A stretch of 40,765 bases of DNA from Clostridia bacterium DTU030 (lineage in GTDB: Bacteria > Bacillota > DTU030): the NCBI GenBank assembly GCA_001513125.1, contig LFSN01000094.1:3075-43839 (forward strand), given 5' to 3'. The position numbers and the translations under genes are program-made. The notes under the pieces were generated by a model. That model was not told the origin of the DNA, ran no database searches, and saw only the letters and a program-made list of their open reading frames with translations. The number at the start of each line of letters is the position of its first letter. Positions within the stretch are counted from its first letter, which is position 1. This document shows positions 8,559-17,008 of the stretch, piece by piece.

Positions 8559-9848
8559 ATGCTTGAGGAATTCTTTAAACTCAAGGAGAAAAATACCGAC
8601 GTCAGAACTGAGATCATGGCTGGAATAACTACCTTTATGACCATGGCCTATATCCTTTTTGTTAATCCCGATATCCTCAGTGCCACTGGGATGCCCTTTG
8701 GGGCGGTAATGACTGCTACCGCCATTTCCGCCGGTGTGACGACAATTCTAATGGGCCTGGTTACCAATTATCCCTTTGCCCTGGCCAGCGGTATGGGGCT
8801 AAATGCCATGTTCGCCTTTGCCGTGGCCCCGGCAGTGGGCTGGGAAGCAGCCCTGGGTATAGTCTTTATCTCTGGTATTGTCTTCATCTTGCTAGCGGTA
8901 TTCGGCATAATCGATTATATTGATGCGGCCATTCCGGGCAGCCTGAAGAGGGCCGTTTCCGCCGGTATCGGCCTTTTTATTGCCTTTATCGGCCTGCAGA
9001 ATGCCGGCATTATTGTCGCTGATTCCGCGACTCTGGTAGCCCTGGGCAATCTGGCCGAGCCGGGGACTCTGCTGGCTGTCATCGGCCTTCTGGTGATTGC
9101 CATCCTGATGGCCCTCAAGGTACGGGGTGCCATCCTCCTCGGGATCCTGATCACAACGGTCATCAGCTTCTTTATGGGAATCACTCCCTTTCCCACCAGC
9201 CTTTCCGACATCTTCGGGGCACCGGAAAGCCTGGCTCCCATTGCCTTCAAGTTTGATTTACCCGGGGCTTTCAGCCTTGGCTTTATGACCATCTTTGCCT
9301 TTCTCTTTGTCGACGTTTTCGATACCATGGGAACCCTCATGGGCACAGCGGCCCGGGCTGGCTTCCTGGACAAGGAGGGCCGGCTGCCCCGGATCAAGGA
9401 GGCAATGCTGGTGGACGCCATCGGTACCGTACTGGGCGCCCTGCTCGGTACCAGTACTGTTACCACCTATGTGGAAAGTACCGCCGGTGTTTCCGAGGGC
9501 GGGCGCAGCGGTTTGACGGCTGTGGTCGTCGGCGTCCTCTTCCTGGCCTCCCTTTTCCTAGCCCCCCTGGCAGGCCTGGTCCCCAGTGGCGCCACGGCAC
9601 CGGCCCTGATCATAGTGGGGGTACTGATGATGGGGGCAGTAACAGATATTGATTTCAATGATTTCACCGAGGCCTTCCCCGCCTTTGTCACCATGCTCTT
9701 CATGCCCTTGGCATACAGCATTGCCAATGGTATTGCCGCCGGCTTCCTGGCCTACCCGGTGGTCAAGCTGGCAGCCGGGCGAGGGCATGAGGTCCACTGG
9801 TTCACCTATGTCCTGGCACTAGTTTCCCTCGTCCACTTCGCTGTGTAA
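8559..9848 (+). CDS. NCS2 purine permease, AzgA/PbuG-like
   Basis: A proton-coupled purine base importer in the cytoplasmic membrane. The protein has 429 residues and is almost entirely hydrophobic, with the N-terminal signature TDVRTEIMAGITTFMTMAYI, then NPDILSATGM, and further on ALASGMGLNAMFAF and STAGVSEGGRSGLTA, all typical of the AzgA branch (hypoxanthine, guanine and adenine carriers) and not the xanthine/uracil branch. About 12-14 membrane segments are expected. The start is ATG with GAGGAGGCAGG before it. It is the first gene after the guanine-PRPP riboswitch, so uptake of ready-made purines and de novo synthesis share one control. The exact base carried cannot be read from sequence; guanine/hypoxanthine is favoured by the riboswitch. 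Confidence 0.9.
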   Translation: MLEEFFKLKEKNTDVRTEIMAGITTFMTMAYILFVNPDILSATGMPFGAVMTATAISAGVTTILMGLVTNYPFALASGMGLNAMFAFAVAPAVGWEAALGIVFISGIVFILLAVFGIIDYIDAAIPGSLKRAVSAGIGLFIAFIGLQNAGIIVADSATLVALGNLAEPGTLLAVIGLLVIAILMALKVRGAILLGILITTVISFFMGITPFPTSLSDIFGAPESLAPIAFKFDLPGAFSLGFMTIFAFLFVDVFDTMGTLMGTAARAGFLDKEGRLPRIKEAMLVDAIGTVLGALLGTSTVTTYVESTAGVSEGGRSGLTAVVVGVLFLASLFLAPLAGLVPSGATAPALIIVGVLMMGAVTDIDFNDFTEAFPAFVTMLFMPLAYSIANGIAAGFLAYPVVKLAAGRGHEVHWFTYVLALVSLVHFAV

Positions 9849-9856
9849 TTATTCCT

Positions 9857-9888
9857 GGGAGCGCCGGCTCTTAAAGCCCGTCGCTCCC
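9857..9888 (+). terminator. Hairpin between permease and purE (possible weak attenuator)
   Basis: GGGAGCG (9857-9863) pairs with CGCTCCC (9882-9888), and an inner GGCT/AGCC stem extends it. The downstream tract TTCCTTTAAAT is a poor U-run, so termination would be partial at most. It may set the ratio of permease to pur enzymes or simply protect mRNA ends. Confidence 0.35.
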
Positions 9889-9985
9889 TTCCTTTAAATA
9901 GCCCCAGGCGAGGGCCGGGAAGGTTTTTCTTACTAGAGAGTACATTGGGTAAAGGCATCCTGTTCTGTGAAGGAGGAAGGAAAGG

Positions 9986-10495
9986 ATGGCTGGTAAGGTG
10001 CGGGTAGGTATTGTCATGGGAAGCGATTCCGACCTGCCGGTGATGCAGGAAGCGGCAGCAGTCCTGGCAGAGCTGGGGGTGGGCTATGAGATGCAGATCT
10101 TGTCAGCCCACCGGGTCCCCGAAGACACTGCCATCTATGCCCGGGAAGCAGCCGGGCGGGGGCTGCAGGTTATAATAGCCGGGGCGGGGCTGGCTGCCCA
10201 TCTGCCGGGGGTAATTGCCGCCTATACCACTTTGCCGGTAATTGGCGTCCCCCTGCAGGCCGGTGCCCTGGGGGGGCTCGATGCCCTCTACGCCATCGTC
10301 CAGATGCCCCCGGGAGTGCCGGTGGCCACCGTCGGCATCGGCGGGGCCCGGAATGCAGGCATCCTGGCAGCCCAGATCCTGGCTGTTGCCGATGAAGGCT
10401 TGCGGGAAAAACTAATGGTTTTCAAGGAGAAGATGGCGGCCCGGGTGAGGGAGCGGAATGCCAGGCTCCAGGAGAATCAGGGGAAAGGCAAATAG
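9986..10495 (+). CDS. purE: N5-carboxyaminoimidazole ribonucleotide mutase PurE
   Basis: Moves the carboxyl of N5-CAIR to carbon 4 to give CAIR in purine synthesis. The protein has 169 residues, the size of class I PurE. The substrate loop GSDSDLPVMQ is at 12-21, ILSAHRVPED near 39-48 carries the catalytic His, and GAGLAAHLPGV and TLPVIGVPL follow. AAGGAGGAAGGAAAGG precedes the ATG. Class I PurE normally needs PurK to make N5-CAIR, and no purK is present here. The gene is either elsewhere or replaced by spontaneous carbamate formation at high CO2, the latter being speculation for a CO2-fixing lifestyle. Confidence 0.96.
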   Translation: MAGKVRVGIVMGSDSDLPVMQEAAAVLAELGVGYEMQILSAHRVPEDTAIYAREAAGRGLQVIIAGAGLAAHLPGVIAAYTTLPVIGVPLQAGALGGLDALYAIVQMPPGVPVATVGIGGARNAGILAAQILAVADEGLREKLMVFKEKMAARVRERNARLQENQGKGK

Positions 10496-10548
10496 AGAAA
10501 TCCCCGGGAACGGTACGGCTATACATAAATTAAAGGGAGGCCTTCGCC

Positions 10549-11289
10549 ATGGAAAAGGGCGAAAAACTTTATGAAGGAAGGACAAAGATCCTTTACAGCA
10601 CTTCGGAACCCGATCACTGCCTGATGTATTTTAAAGATAAGATAACGACCTCTGCGGGAAAAAAGCAGGAGACTATAAAGAATCTGGGAATCTATAACGC
10701 TAAAATAAGCGCTACCCTCTTTGAACTCCTGTCCCGGGCGGGTATACCCACCCACTATGTGGCAACGGTCGGCGAACGGGAGCTGCTGGTCAAGAAACTG
10801 GATGTTCTACCCCTCGAGTTTGTTGTTCGGAATGTGGTGGCAGGGAGCCTGGCCAGGCGCCTGGGTATCGAAGAGGGCTTTCAGTTTATAGAACCGGTGG
10901 TGGAGTATTATTATAAGCGGGATGATCTGGGGAAACCCCTCCTGACCGAGTCCCACCTGCGGGCTTTGGGCATAGTGGAGGAAGAACAGCTCCAGGCCTG
11001 TACCATTATGGCCCAGCAGGCCAACCTGATTTTAAAACATTATTTCGCCCGCAGGGGCCTGCTGCTGGTGGATACCTTCTTCGAATTTGGCTTCGACGGC
11101 GATGAGCTAATATTGTGTGACGAAATCTCCCCCGATACCTGCCGCCTGTGGGATAGCCAGACGGCGGAAAGGCTGGACAAGGACCGCTTTCGCCGGGACC
11201 TGGGTGGTGTTGGGGAGGCCTACCAGGAAGTGGTGGCGAGGCTGTTGGGGGAGGAAAACTGGCCGGGCACACAGGGGCCTTTTTGCTAG
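10549..11289 (+). CDS. purC: Phosphoribosylaminoimidazole-succinocarboxamide (SAICAR) synthase PurC
   Basis: Joins aspartate to CAIR with ATP. The protein has 246 residues, the usual bacterial length. It opens KLYEGRTKILYSTSEP, the nucleotide-binding start. It continues with VPLEFVVRNVVAGSLARRLG in slightly altered form (LPLEFVVRNVVAGS) and DEISPDTCRLWD, the aspartate/CAIR site. AAAGGGAGG lies before the ATG at 10549. purL follows after 71 bases; in Bacillus-type operons purS and purQ would lie between them, and they are absent. Confidence 0.96.
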   Translation: MEKGEKLYEGRTKILYSTSEPDHCLMYFKDKITTSAGKKQETIKNLGIYNAKISATLFELLSRAGIPTHYVATVGERELLVKKLDVLPLEFVVRNVVAGSLARRLGIEEGFQFIEPVVEYYYKRDDLGKPLLTESHLRALGIVEEEQLQACTIMAQQANLILKHYFARRGLLLVDTFFEFGFDGDELILCDEISPDTCRLWDSQTAERLDKDRFRRDLGGVGEAYQEVVARLLGEENWPGTQGPFC

Positions 11290-11360
11290 TGCCAGGAGAA
11301 GGGGCCGGCCCTCCCCCGGACCCCCTGGCCGTATCTGGATAACTCTAAGGAGGTTTAGCC

Positions 11361-13556
11361 ATGGCAGCTGAATGGCAGAAGGTAGGTTTAAGTCAAGGGG
11401 AATATGAGAAAATTGTATCTCTGCTCGGGCGGGAACCCAATGAGGTAGAGCTGGGTATCTTCGGTGTCATGTGGTCGGAACACTGTTGTTATAAAAATTC
11501 CAAAGCCCTTTTGCGCCGTTTTCCCACCCAGGGGGAGCGGGTCCTCCAGGGTCCTGGGGAGAATGCCGGCGTGGTCGATATCGGCGACGGCCTGGCCGTT
11601 GCCTTTAAAATAGAGAGCCACAATCATCCCTCGGCCGTTGAACCCTACAATGGTGCAGCTACAGGCGTGGGCGGCATTGTCCGGGATATTTTGTCCATGG
11701 GTGCCCGCCCCATTGCCCTCCTCAATTCCCTCCGCTTCGGCGACCCGGCCGACGAAAGGGTGGAGGAGCTGGTGGAAGGTGTCGTCGCCGGTGCTGCCGA
11801 CTACGGCAATGTCCTCGGCGTTCCCACCGTCGGGGGAGAGCTGAAATTTGCCCCGGCTTATAGTGGAAACCCCCTGGTGAATGTCATGTGTGTGGGCCTC
11901 ATGAAAAAAGATGCCCTGGCCCGGGGTCTGGCCGCCGGGCCCGGCAACCCCGTTATAGTTTTCGGCGGCAGGACGGGGCGGGACGGCATCCACGGGGCAA
12001 CCTTTGCTTCCGAGGAGCTGGAAGGCGAGGGTACAGGGAAGAGCAGCTCTGTTCCCGTCGGCCATCCGGAGACGGAAAAGCTTTTGATTGAAGCCTGCCT
12101 GGAGCTCTTGACCACCGATGCCGTGGTGGGGATCCAGGACCTGGGGGCAGCCGGCCTGACCTCATCAAGCTGTGAAATGGCCAGCCGGGCGGGGACGGGT
12201 ATCGAGCTGGACGTTGCCCTGGTGCCCCGGCGGGAAGAGGGCATGACCCCCTATGAGGTAATGCTCTCGGAATCCCAGGAGCGGATGCTGGTCGTCGTCC
12301 AAAGGGGGAAGGAGGCCGTGGTCGAAGAAATCCTGCAAAGGTGGGATCTCGACTACGCCATTATCGGCCAGGTAATCGAAGAGCCGGACCTGGTCGTAAA
12401 GGAGGGCAGTGAGGTCGTTGCCCGCCTTCCCATCAGGGCCATTGTCGATGAAGCACCGGAGTACCAGCGGGAAGGGGTTGAACCCCCTTACCTGGTGAAG
12501 GCCCGGGAATTTACCCCGGCGGATCTCCCGGAACCTGCCGATTACAATGAAACCCTGCTGCAGCTGCTGGCCTCCCCCAATATTGCCAGCAAGGAGGGGG
12601 TTTACAGTAATTTTAACTACCAGGCCGAGACGGTGCTGGTTGGTCCCGGCTCCGATGCGGCTGTCATCCGGATCCCGGGGACGAAAAAGGCCATTGCTGT
12701 AACTTCCGATGTTAATGGACGCTACTGTTATCTGGACCCCTATCAGGGTGGGATGGCGGCAGTGGCCGAAGCGGCCCGGAATTTGGTCTGTGCCGGGGCA
12801 GAGCCCCTGGCCCTCACCGACGGTCTCAATTTCGGCAACCCGGAAAAACCCGATATTTACTGGCAGCTGGAACAGGCTGTGGAGGGAATAAGCAGGGCCT
12901 GCGAAGATTTACAAATTCCCGTGGTCAGCGGTAATGTGAGCCTCTATAACGAGACAGGCGGGCAGGCTGTCTACCCAACCCCCATCGTGGGAATGGTTGG
13001 CCTTTTGGAAAATTACGAAGATCACCTTACCCAGGGCTTTAAAAATCCCGGCGATCTCATTGTCCTCTTAGGGGAGACCAAGGAGGAATTGGGGGGCAGT
13101 GAATATTTGGCCGTCTGCCACGGCCTCGTTGCCGGGCGGCCGCCCCGGGTAGATCTGGAAGGGGAGAGGAAACTCCAGTCCCTCTGCCTGGCCGCGGCCA
13201 GGGAAAGGCTCCTGAATTCGGCCCACGACTGTGCCGAGGGAGGCCTGTTAGTTACCCTGGTGGAATCCTGTCTCACGGCAACACCAGAGCCCCTGGGGGC
13301 AGAATTGGCCTTCGCCTCTTCCCTGCCCGTAGTGAGTACCTTCTTTGCCGAAAGCCAGGGCCGGATTGTCGTTTCCCTGCCCGAGGAAAACCTCTCCCGC
13401 CTCCAGGAGCTGGCTGCCCAGTGGGACGTTCCCCTCCAGGTCCTGGGCCGCGTAGCCCCGGCCAGGCTGGAGGTGCGGCTTTTGGAGACCGGTGTCCAGG
13501 AGCCCTTAATAGACCTGGAGGTAGCTACCCTGGCCCAGAGATGGGGGGTAAGGTAA
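11361..13556 (+). CDS. purL: Phosphoribosylformylglycinamidine (FGAM) synthase subunit PurL, small type
   Basis: Converts FGAR to FGAM. The protein has 731 residues, so it is the small PurL that in Gram-positives works with PurS and the glutaminase PurQ, not the 1300-residue fused form. Features in order: [12 protein letters not shown] near 36-47, the ATP-site stretch [53 protein letters not shown], and the second AIRS repeat from about residue 400, with a clear [11 protein letters not shown]. There is no glutaminase domain. The start is ATG with AAGGAGG. The missing purS and purQ are the oddity: PurL alone uses ammonia poorly, so partners are needed elsewhere, or the enzyme runs on ammonia. 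Confidence 0.95.
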   Translation: MAAEWQKVGLSQGEYEKIVSLLGREPNEVELGIFGVMWSEHCCYKNSKALLRRFPTQGERVLQGPGENAGVVDIGDGLAVAFKIESHNHPSAVEPYNGAATGVGGIVRDILSMGARPIALLNSLRFGDPADERVEELVEGVVAGAADYGNVLGVPTVGGELKFAPAYSGNPLVNVMCVGLMKKDALARGLAAGPGNPVIVFGGRTGRDGIHGATFASEELEGEGTGKSSSVPVGHPETEKLLIEACLELLTTDAVVGIQDLGAAGLTSSSCEMASRAGTGIELDVALVPRREEGMTPYEVMLSESQERMLVVVQRGKEAVVEEILQRWDLDYAIIGQVIEEPDLVVKEGSEVVARLPIRAIVDEAPEYQREGVEPPYLVKAREFTPADLPEPADYNETLLQLLASPNIASKEGVYSNFNYQAETVLVGPGSDAAVIRIPGTKKAIAVTSDVNGRYCYLDPYQGGMAAVAEAARNLVCAGAEPLALTDGLNFGNPEKPDIYWQLEQAVEGISRACEDLQIPVVSGNVSLYNETGGQAVYPTPIVGMVGLLENYEDHLTQGFKNPGDLIVLLGETKEELGGSEYLAVCHGLVAGRPPRVDLEGERKLQSLCLAAARERLLNSAHDCAEGGLLVTLVESCLTATPEPLGAELAFASSLPVVSTFFAESQGRIVVSLPEENLSRLQELAAQWDVPLQVLGRVAPARLEVRLLETGVQEPLIDLEVATLAQRWGVR

Positions 13557-13557
13557 G

Positions 13558-14958
13558 TTGAGGGGGATAACTGATAAGCCCCGGGAGGCCTGTGGTGTAT
13601 TTGGCATTTATGCCCCCGACGGTGAGGCCGCTGCCCTCACCTATATGGGCCTCTATGCCCTCCAGCACCGGGGCCAGGAGAGTGCCGGGATCACGGTCAG
13701 CGATGGGGAAAAACTGCAGCTCTATAAGGATGAGGGTTTGGTGCCCGAGGTCTTTTCCGAAGAGATCCTGGAGGGCCTTCCCGGTTTCCTGGCCATCGGC
13801 CACGTCCACTATCCCACCTGGGGCAATACCGGCTACCTCAATGCCCAGCCCCTCCTGGTTCATTCCCGCAAGGGTAGTCTGGCCCTGGCCCATAACGGCA
13901 ACCTGGTCAATGCCGCCGCCCTGCGGGCCCAGCTGGAAGAACAGGGGGCTGTCTTCCAGACCGCCGTTGATGCGGAAGTCATTGCCAGCCTCCTGGCCCG
14001 GAACGATAGGGAAGGGATCGTAGCCGCCCTGGTGGACTGTATGCAGGTCTTCCGGGGTTCCTATGCCCTGGTCCTGCTGACCAGGGACCGCCTCATCGGG
14101 GCCCGGGATCCCCACGGCCTGCGGCCCCTGTCCCTGGGCACCCTGCCCGGGGGCGGCTATGTCCTGACCTCGGAAACCTGCGCCCTGGATACCATCGGAG
14201 CCTCCTTCCTCCGGGATGTGGAGCCGGGGGAAGTGGTGGTGGTAGAGGGCGGCCAGCTCCACTCCCTCCAGGGAACGAAGCCCCTTGGCCGGGCCCTCTG
14301 TGCCTTTGAATTCATCTACTTTGCCCGGCCCGACAGCGTCATCGACGGGATGAATGTCCACCTGGCCCGGAACCGGGCGGGCGAGCGTTTGGCCCAGGAG
14401 CACCCGGTGGAGGCGGATCTGGTCATTGCCGTGCCCGATTCGGGGACCTCTGCCGCCATCGGCTATGCCCGGGCGGCCGGGATACCCTTTGGAGAAGGGA
14501 TGATCAAAAACCGCTATGTGGGCCGGACCTTCATCAGCCCCGGCCGGAAGGCCAGGGAAAGGAGGGTCCAGCTGAAACTCAATCCCATCAGCACGGTGGT
14601 GAAGGGGAAGCGGGTGGTGGTCGTGGATGATTCCATCGTCCGGGGGACCACCAGCCACCGGATCGTCAAGCTCCTCCGCAAGGCAGGGGCCCAGGAGGTC
14701 CACGTCCGGGTTAGCTCCCCCCCGGTGGTCTCGCCCTGTTACTTTGGCATCAGCACCCCCGCCTATGAAGAATTGGTGGGAGCCCAAAACCGGGTGGCCG
14801 CCATCGAACAACGCATCGGGGCCGATTCCCTGGGTTTCCTCAGCCTGGAGGGCCTGGTGGAATCCATCGGGATGGGGGAAGAGAATCTGTGTTTGGGCTG
14901 CTTTACCGGCAGGTATCCGGTAACAGTTGATAATGGACAATTGACAATGGACAATTGA
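13558..14958 (+). CDS. purF: Amidophosphoribosyltransferase PurF ([4Fe-4S] type)
   Basis: Makes phosphoribosylamine from PRPP and glutamine, the first committed purine step. The start is TTG one base after the purL stop. That choice gives an 11-residue propeptide before Cys12 of CGVFGI, matching the processed propeptide of the Bacillus enzyme. The glutaminase half (HRGQESAGI, AHNGNLVN) and the PRPP loop VVVVDDSIVRGTT are intact. Cysteines in LCAFEFIYF, SPCYFGI and NLCLGC are the expected [4Fe-4S] ligands, so the protein is oxygen-sensitive. The C-terminus is odd: after CFTGRYPV the last residues, VDNGQLTMDN, are encoded by a short tandem repeat running into the intergenic DNA. Family members carry a different, longer tail there. 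Confidence 0.95.
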   Translation: MRGITDKPREACGVFGIYAPDGEAAALTYMGLYALQHRGQESAGITVSDGEKLQLYKDEGLVPEVFSEEILEGLPGFLAIGHVHYPTWGNTGYLNAQPLLVHSRKGSLALAHNGNLVNAAALRAQLEEQGAVFQTAVDAEVIASLLARNDREGIVAALVDCMQVFRGSYALVLLTRDRLIGARDPHGLRPLSLGTLPGGGYVLTSETCALDTIGASFLRDVEPGEVVVVEGGQLHSLQGTKPLGRALCAFEFIYFARPDSVIDGMNVHLARNRAGERLAQEHPVEADLVIAVPDSGTSAAIGYARAAGIPFGEGMIKNRYVGRTFISPGRKARERRVQLKLNPISTVVKGKRVVVVDDSIVRGTTSHRIVKLLRKAGAQEVHVRVSSPPVVSPCYFGISTPAYEELVGAQNRVAAIEQRIGADSLGFLSLEGLVESIGMGEENLCLGCFTGRYPVTVDNGQLTMDN

Positions 14959-14970
14959 CAATTAAGAATT
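14927..14970. repeat. Tandem 14-bp repeat overlapping the end of purF
   Basis: TTGATAATGGACAA and TTGACAATGGACAA lie head to tail at 14927-14954, followed by a decayed copy TTGACAATTAAGAATT to 14970. A related copy, CTGACAGTGGACACTTGACA, is at 15247-15266 in the same orientation. The first two units code for the last residues of PurF and its stop codon. Confidence 0.8.
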
Positions 14971-15328
14971 GGGAACTGTCCCCCCTATGGTATCGTGTGG
15001 CTGGCCCTTTGCAAAGCCGGCGACTGCCCTTGGAGGTTGGAAGTTGGAAATTAGAAGTTCGAAAGAAAAAATACCATGCGCAGCTTAGGGCTACAGCTTT
15101 ATAATGTTCGGAAACAAGAAAACATAGGCGAATATTTACATTTCATTCTAACCTCGAACCTCAAACCTCTAATTTCCAGAATGGGCGGCCGCGCTCGCGG
15201 AGCCCGGCGGCAAAGGGGCCAGCCCCTACGAAAGTGGGGTTTAGATCTGACAGTGGACACTTGACATTTATTTGTGTTGGCATTTGGTGGGAGATGGGTG
15301 GGGGGGGTAGTAGAAGGAGGAGGGTGAG
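14959..15328. other. Repeat-rich purF-purM spacer, no gene seen
   Basis: The 370 bases contain no credible gene. They hold nested inverted repeats: GGCTGGCCCTTTGC near 14999-15013 against GCAAAGGGGCCAGCC near 15210-15225, and GGAAATTAGAAGTT (15046-15059) against AACCTCTAATTTCC (15164-15177). The whole is flanked by directly repeated TGACARTGGACAMTTGACA copies at about 14941 and 15248. This looks like a small non-coding, MITE-like insertion, or a patch of decayed intergenic repeats. A single PurBox-like site lies in the middle. The purM Shine-Dalgarno (AAGGAGGAGGGTGAG) is at the right edge. Confidence 0.6.
15103..15115 (-). promoter_or_regulatory. Single PurBox-like site in the purF-purM spacer
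   Basis: AATGTTCGGAAAC matches the PurBox reverse complement at 12 of 13 positions and is identical over AATGTTCGG to the operator box at 8151-8159. AT-rich sequence resembling the spacer of that operator follows at 15130-15149 (AATATTTACATTTCATTCTAA). No well-formed partner box is visible, so function is uncertain. Confidence 0.35.
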
Positions 15329-16369
15329 ATGGCGGAAGAAAAACTAACCTATGCCGGGGCCGGGGTGGATATCGAGGCCGCCAACCGGGCGGTAAAACTC
15401 CTGGCGGAACATGTCAAGAGCACCCACCGGCCCGGGGTGTTAGGGGGCATCGGCGGCTTTGGGGGGCTTTTCCGGCTTCCCTTGGACAAGTGCCGGGAGC
15501 CGGTTCTGGTGGGCGGCACCGATGGGGTGGGGACCAAGCTGCGCCTGGCCTTTGCCCTGGACATCCATGACACCATCGGCATCGACGCCGTGGCCATGTG
15601 TGTCAACGACATCCTGGTCCAGGGGGCGGAGCCCCTCTTTTTCCTCGATTACCTGGCCGTGGGAAAACTGGAGCCGGAGCAGGTGGCGGCCATCGTCAGC
15701 GGGGTGGCGGCGGGCTGCCGGGAGGCCGGCTGTGCCCTCTTGGGCGGGGAGACGGCGGAAATGCCCGGTTTTTATCCCCCGGGGGAATATGACCTGGCCG
15801 GTTTTGCCGTGGGCATGGTCGAGGCGGAGAAGATCATCGATGGGTCGACCATTGTACCCGGTGATATAATCCTTGGCCTGCCCAGCAGCGGTCTTCACAG
15901 CAACGGTTTTTCCCTGGCCCGCAAGGCCCTCCTGGAGGAGGCCAAATACAGTCTGGACCGGTACTTTCCGGAGCTCGGCCGGACCCTGGGGGAAGAGCTT
16001 CTGACACCGACGAAAATTTACGTCAAGGAGGTCCTGCCCCTGCTGGACCGTTATCCCATCAAGGGCCTGGCCCATATTACCGGCGGCGGGCTGGTGGAGA
16101 ACATCCCCCGGATCCTGCCCCCGGGCTGCCGGGCCCGGATCCAGTGCACCAGCTGGCAGGTACCCCCTATTTTCCAACTGATCCGCCAGGCCGGTCGGAT
16201 CTCCACTGCCGAAATGTACCGGGTTTTTAATATGGGAATCGGCATGGCCATCATCGCCGCCCCCGAGGTGGCCCAAGGGATCAGGGCCAGTTTCGGCGGC
16301 TCGCCCCCGCCGGTCATCGGCGAGATTGTGGCGGGGGAAGGGGCCCTTGAGCTGGTGGAAGGAGGCTGA
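15329..16369 (+). CDS. purM: Phosphoribosylformylglycinamidine cyclo-ligase (AIR synthase) PurM
   Basis: Closes FGAM to AIR with ATP. The protein has 346 residues. It opens with [17 protein letters not shown], the conserved YxxAGVD start, followed by [10 protein letters not shown], the nucleotide loop [15 protein letters not shown] near 69-83, [28 protein letters not shown] and [32 protein letters not shown] precedes the ATG. It is separated from purF by the 370-base repeat spacer but lies tightly against purN. Transcription presumably continues through the spacer, since no terminator is evident in it. Confidence 0.96.
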   Translation: MAEEKLTYAGAGVDIEAANRAVKLLAEHVKSTHRPGVLGGIGGFGGLFRLPLDKCREPVLVGGTDGVGTKLRLAFALDIHDTIGIDAVAMCVNDILVQGAEPLFFLDYLAVGKLEPEQVAAIVSGVAAGCREAGCALLGGETAEMPGFYPPGEYDLAGFAVGMVEAEKIIDGSTIVPGDIILGLPSSGLHSNGFSLARKALLEEAKYSLDRYFPELGRTLGEELLTPTKIYVKEVLPLLDRYPIKGLAHITGGGLVENIPRILPPGCRARIQCTSWQVPPIFQLIRQAGRISTAEMYRVFNMGIGMAIIAAPEVAQGIRASFGGSPPPVIGEIVAGEGALELVEGG

Positions 16370-16373
16370 AAAA

Positions 16374-16988
16374 ATGGGCAAGCTACGCCTGGCCGTTTTG
16401 GCTTCCGGGAGGGGCAGCAACCTCCAGGCAATAATCGATGCCATTGCCGCCGGGGAGCTGGATGCGGAGATTGCCGTCGTTATCAGTGACAAAGGGGATG
16501 CCCAGGCCCTGGAGAGGGCCCGGAAGCACCAGATTCCCCATCGTTTTTTAGATCCAAGGGAATACAGCGCTGCTGGGGCCTATGACCGGGCCCTGGTGGC
16601 CCTGTGGCAGGAATACCAGGTTGACCTGGTGGTTCTGGCAGGCTACATGCGGCTCCTGGGCTCTGAGGCGGTGAGGGCCTACCGGAACCGGATTCTTAAC
16701 ATCCATCCTTCCCTTTTACCTGCCTTTCCGGGACTGAATGCCCAGGCCCAGGCCCTCGCCTACGGCGTCAGGTACTCGGGCTGTACCGTCCACTTTGTCG
16801 ATGAAGGCATGGATACAGGACCCATCATCCTCCAGGCCGTTGTGCCCGTTAAAGATGATGACGCTGCCGAAACCCTGGCGGCCCGGATCCTGGAGGAAGA
16901 ACACCGGCTTTATCCCCAGGCCATCCAGCTCTTTGCTGAAGGCCGCCTGGAAGTGGTGGGGAGACGGGTGAGGATTAGGGAGAAGTAG
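16374..16988 (+). CDS. purN: Phosphoribosylglycinamide (GAR) formyltransferase PurN
   Basis: Transfers a formyl group from 10-formyl-tetrahydrofolate to GAR, using the folate C1 pool that is central in acetogens. The protein has 204 residues. RLAVLASGRGSNLQAII is the phosphate-binding start. NIHPSLLP carries the catalytic Asn and His, and VDEGMDTGPII the catalytic Asp. The family GLHA after FPG is GLNA here, a conservative difference outside the catalytic trio. The frame is open to 16326, but the ATG at 16374 is used because it follows GGAAGGAGG and is the start of homology. It lies 4 bases after the purM stop. Confidence 0.95.
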   Translation: MGKLRLAVLASGRGSNLQAIIDAIAAGELDAEIAVVISDKGDAQALERARKHQIPHRFLDPREYSAAGAYDRALVALWQEYQVDLVVLAGYMRLLGSEAVRAYRNRILNIHPSLLPAFPGLNAQAQALAYGVRYSGCTVHFVDEGMDTGPIILQAVVPVKDDDAAETLAARILEEEHRLYPQAIQLFAEGRLEVVGRRVRIREK

Positions 16989-17008
16989 TTTGAAAGGGGT
17001 GCAGCTTC

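Noticed and set aside
13525-14961. 478-codon frame antisense to purF
   Set aside because: It mirrors purF in a GC-rich gene, reads Gly/Gln/His-rich and has no family features.
15076-15264. 62-codon frame in the purF-purM spacer
   Set aside because: It lies across inverted repeats, has no ribosome site and encodes an Arg/Gly-rich stretch from repeat DNA.
14927-15270. CRISPR array
   Set aside because: The 14-bp units are too short, adjacent without spacers, and have no cas genes nearby.
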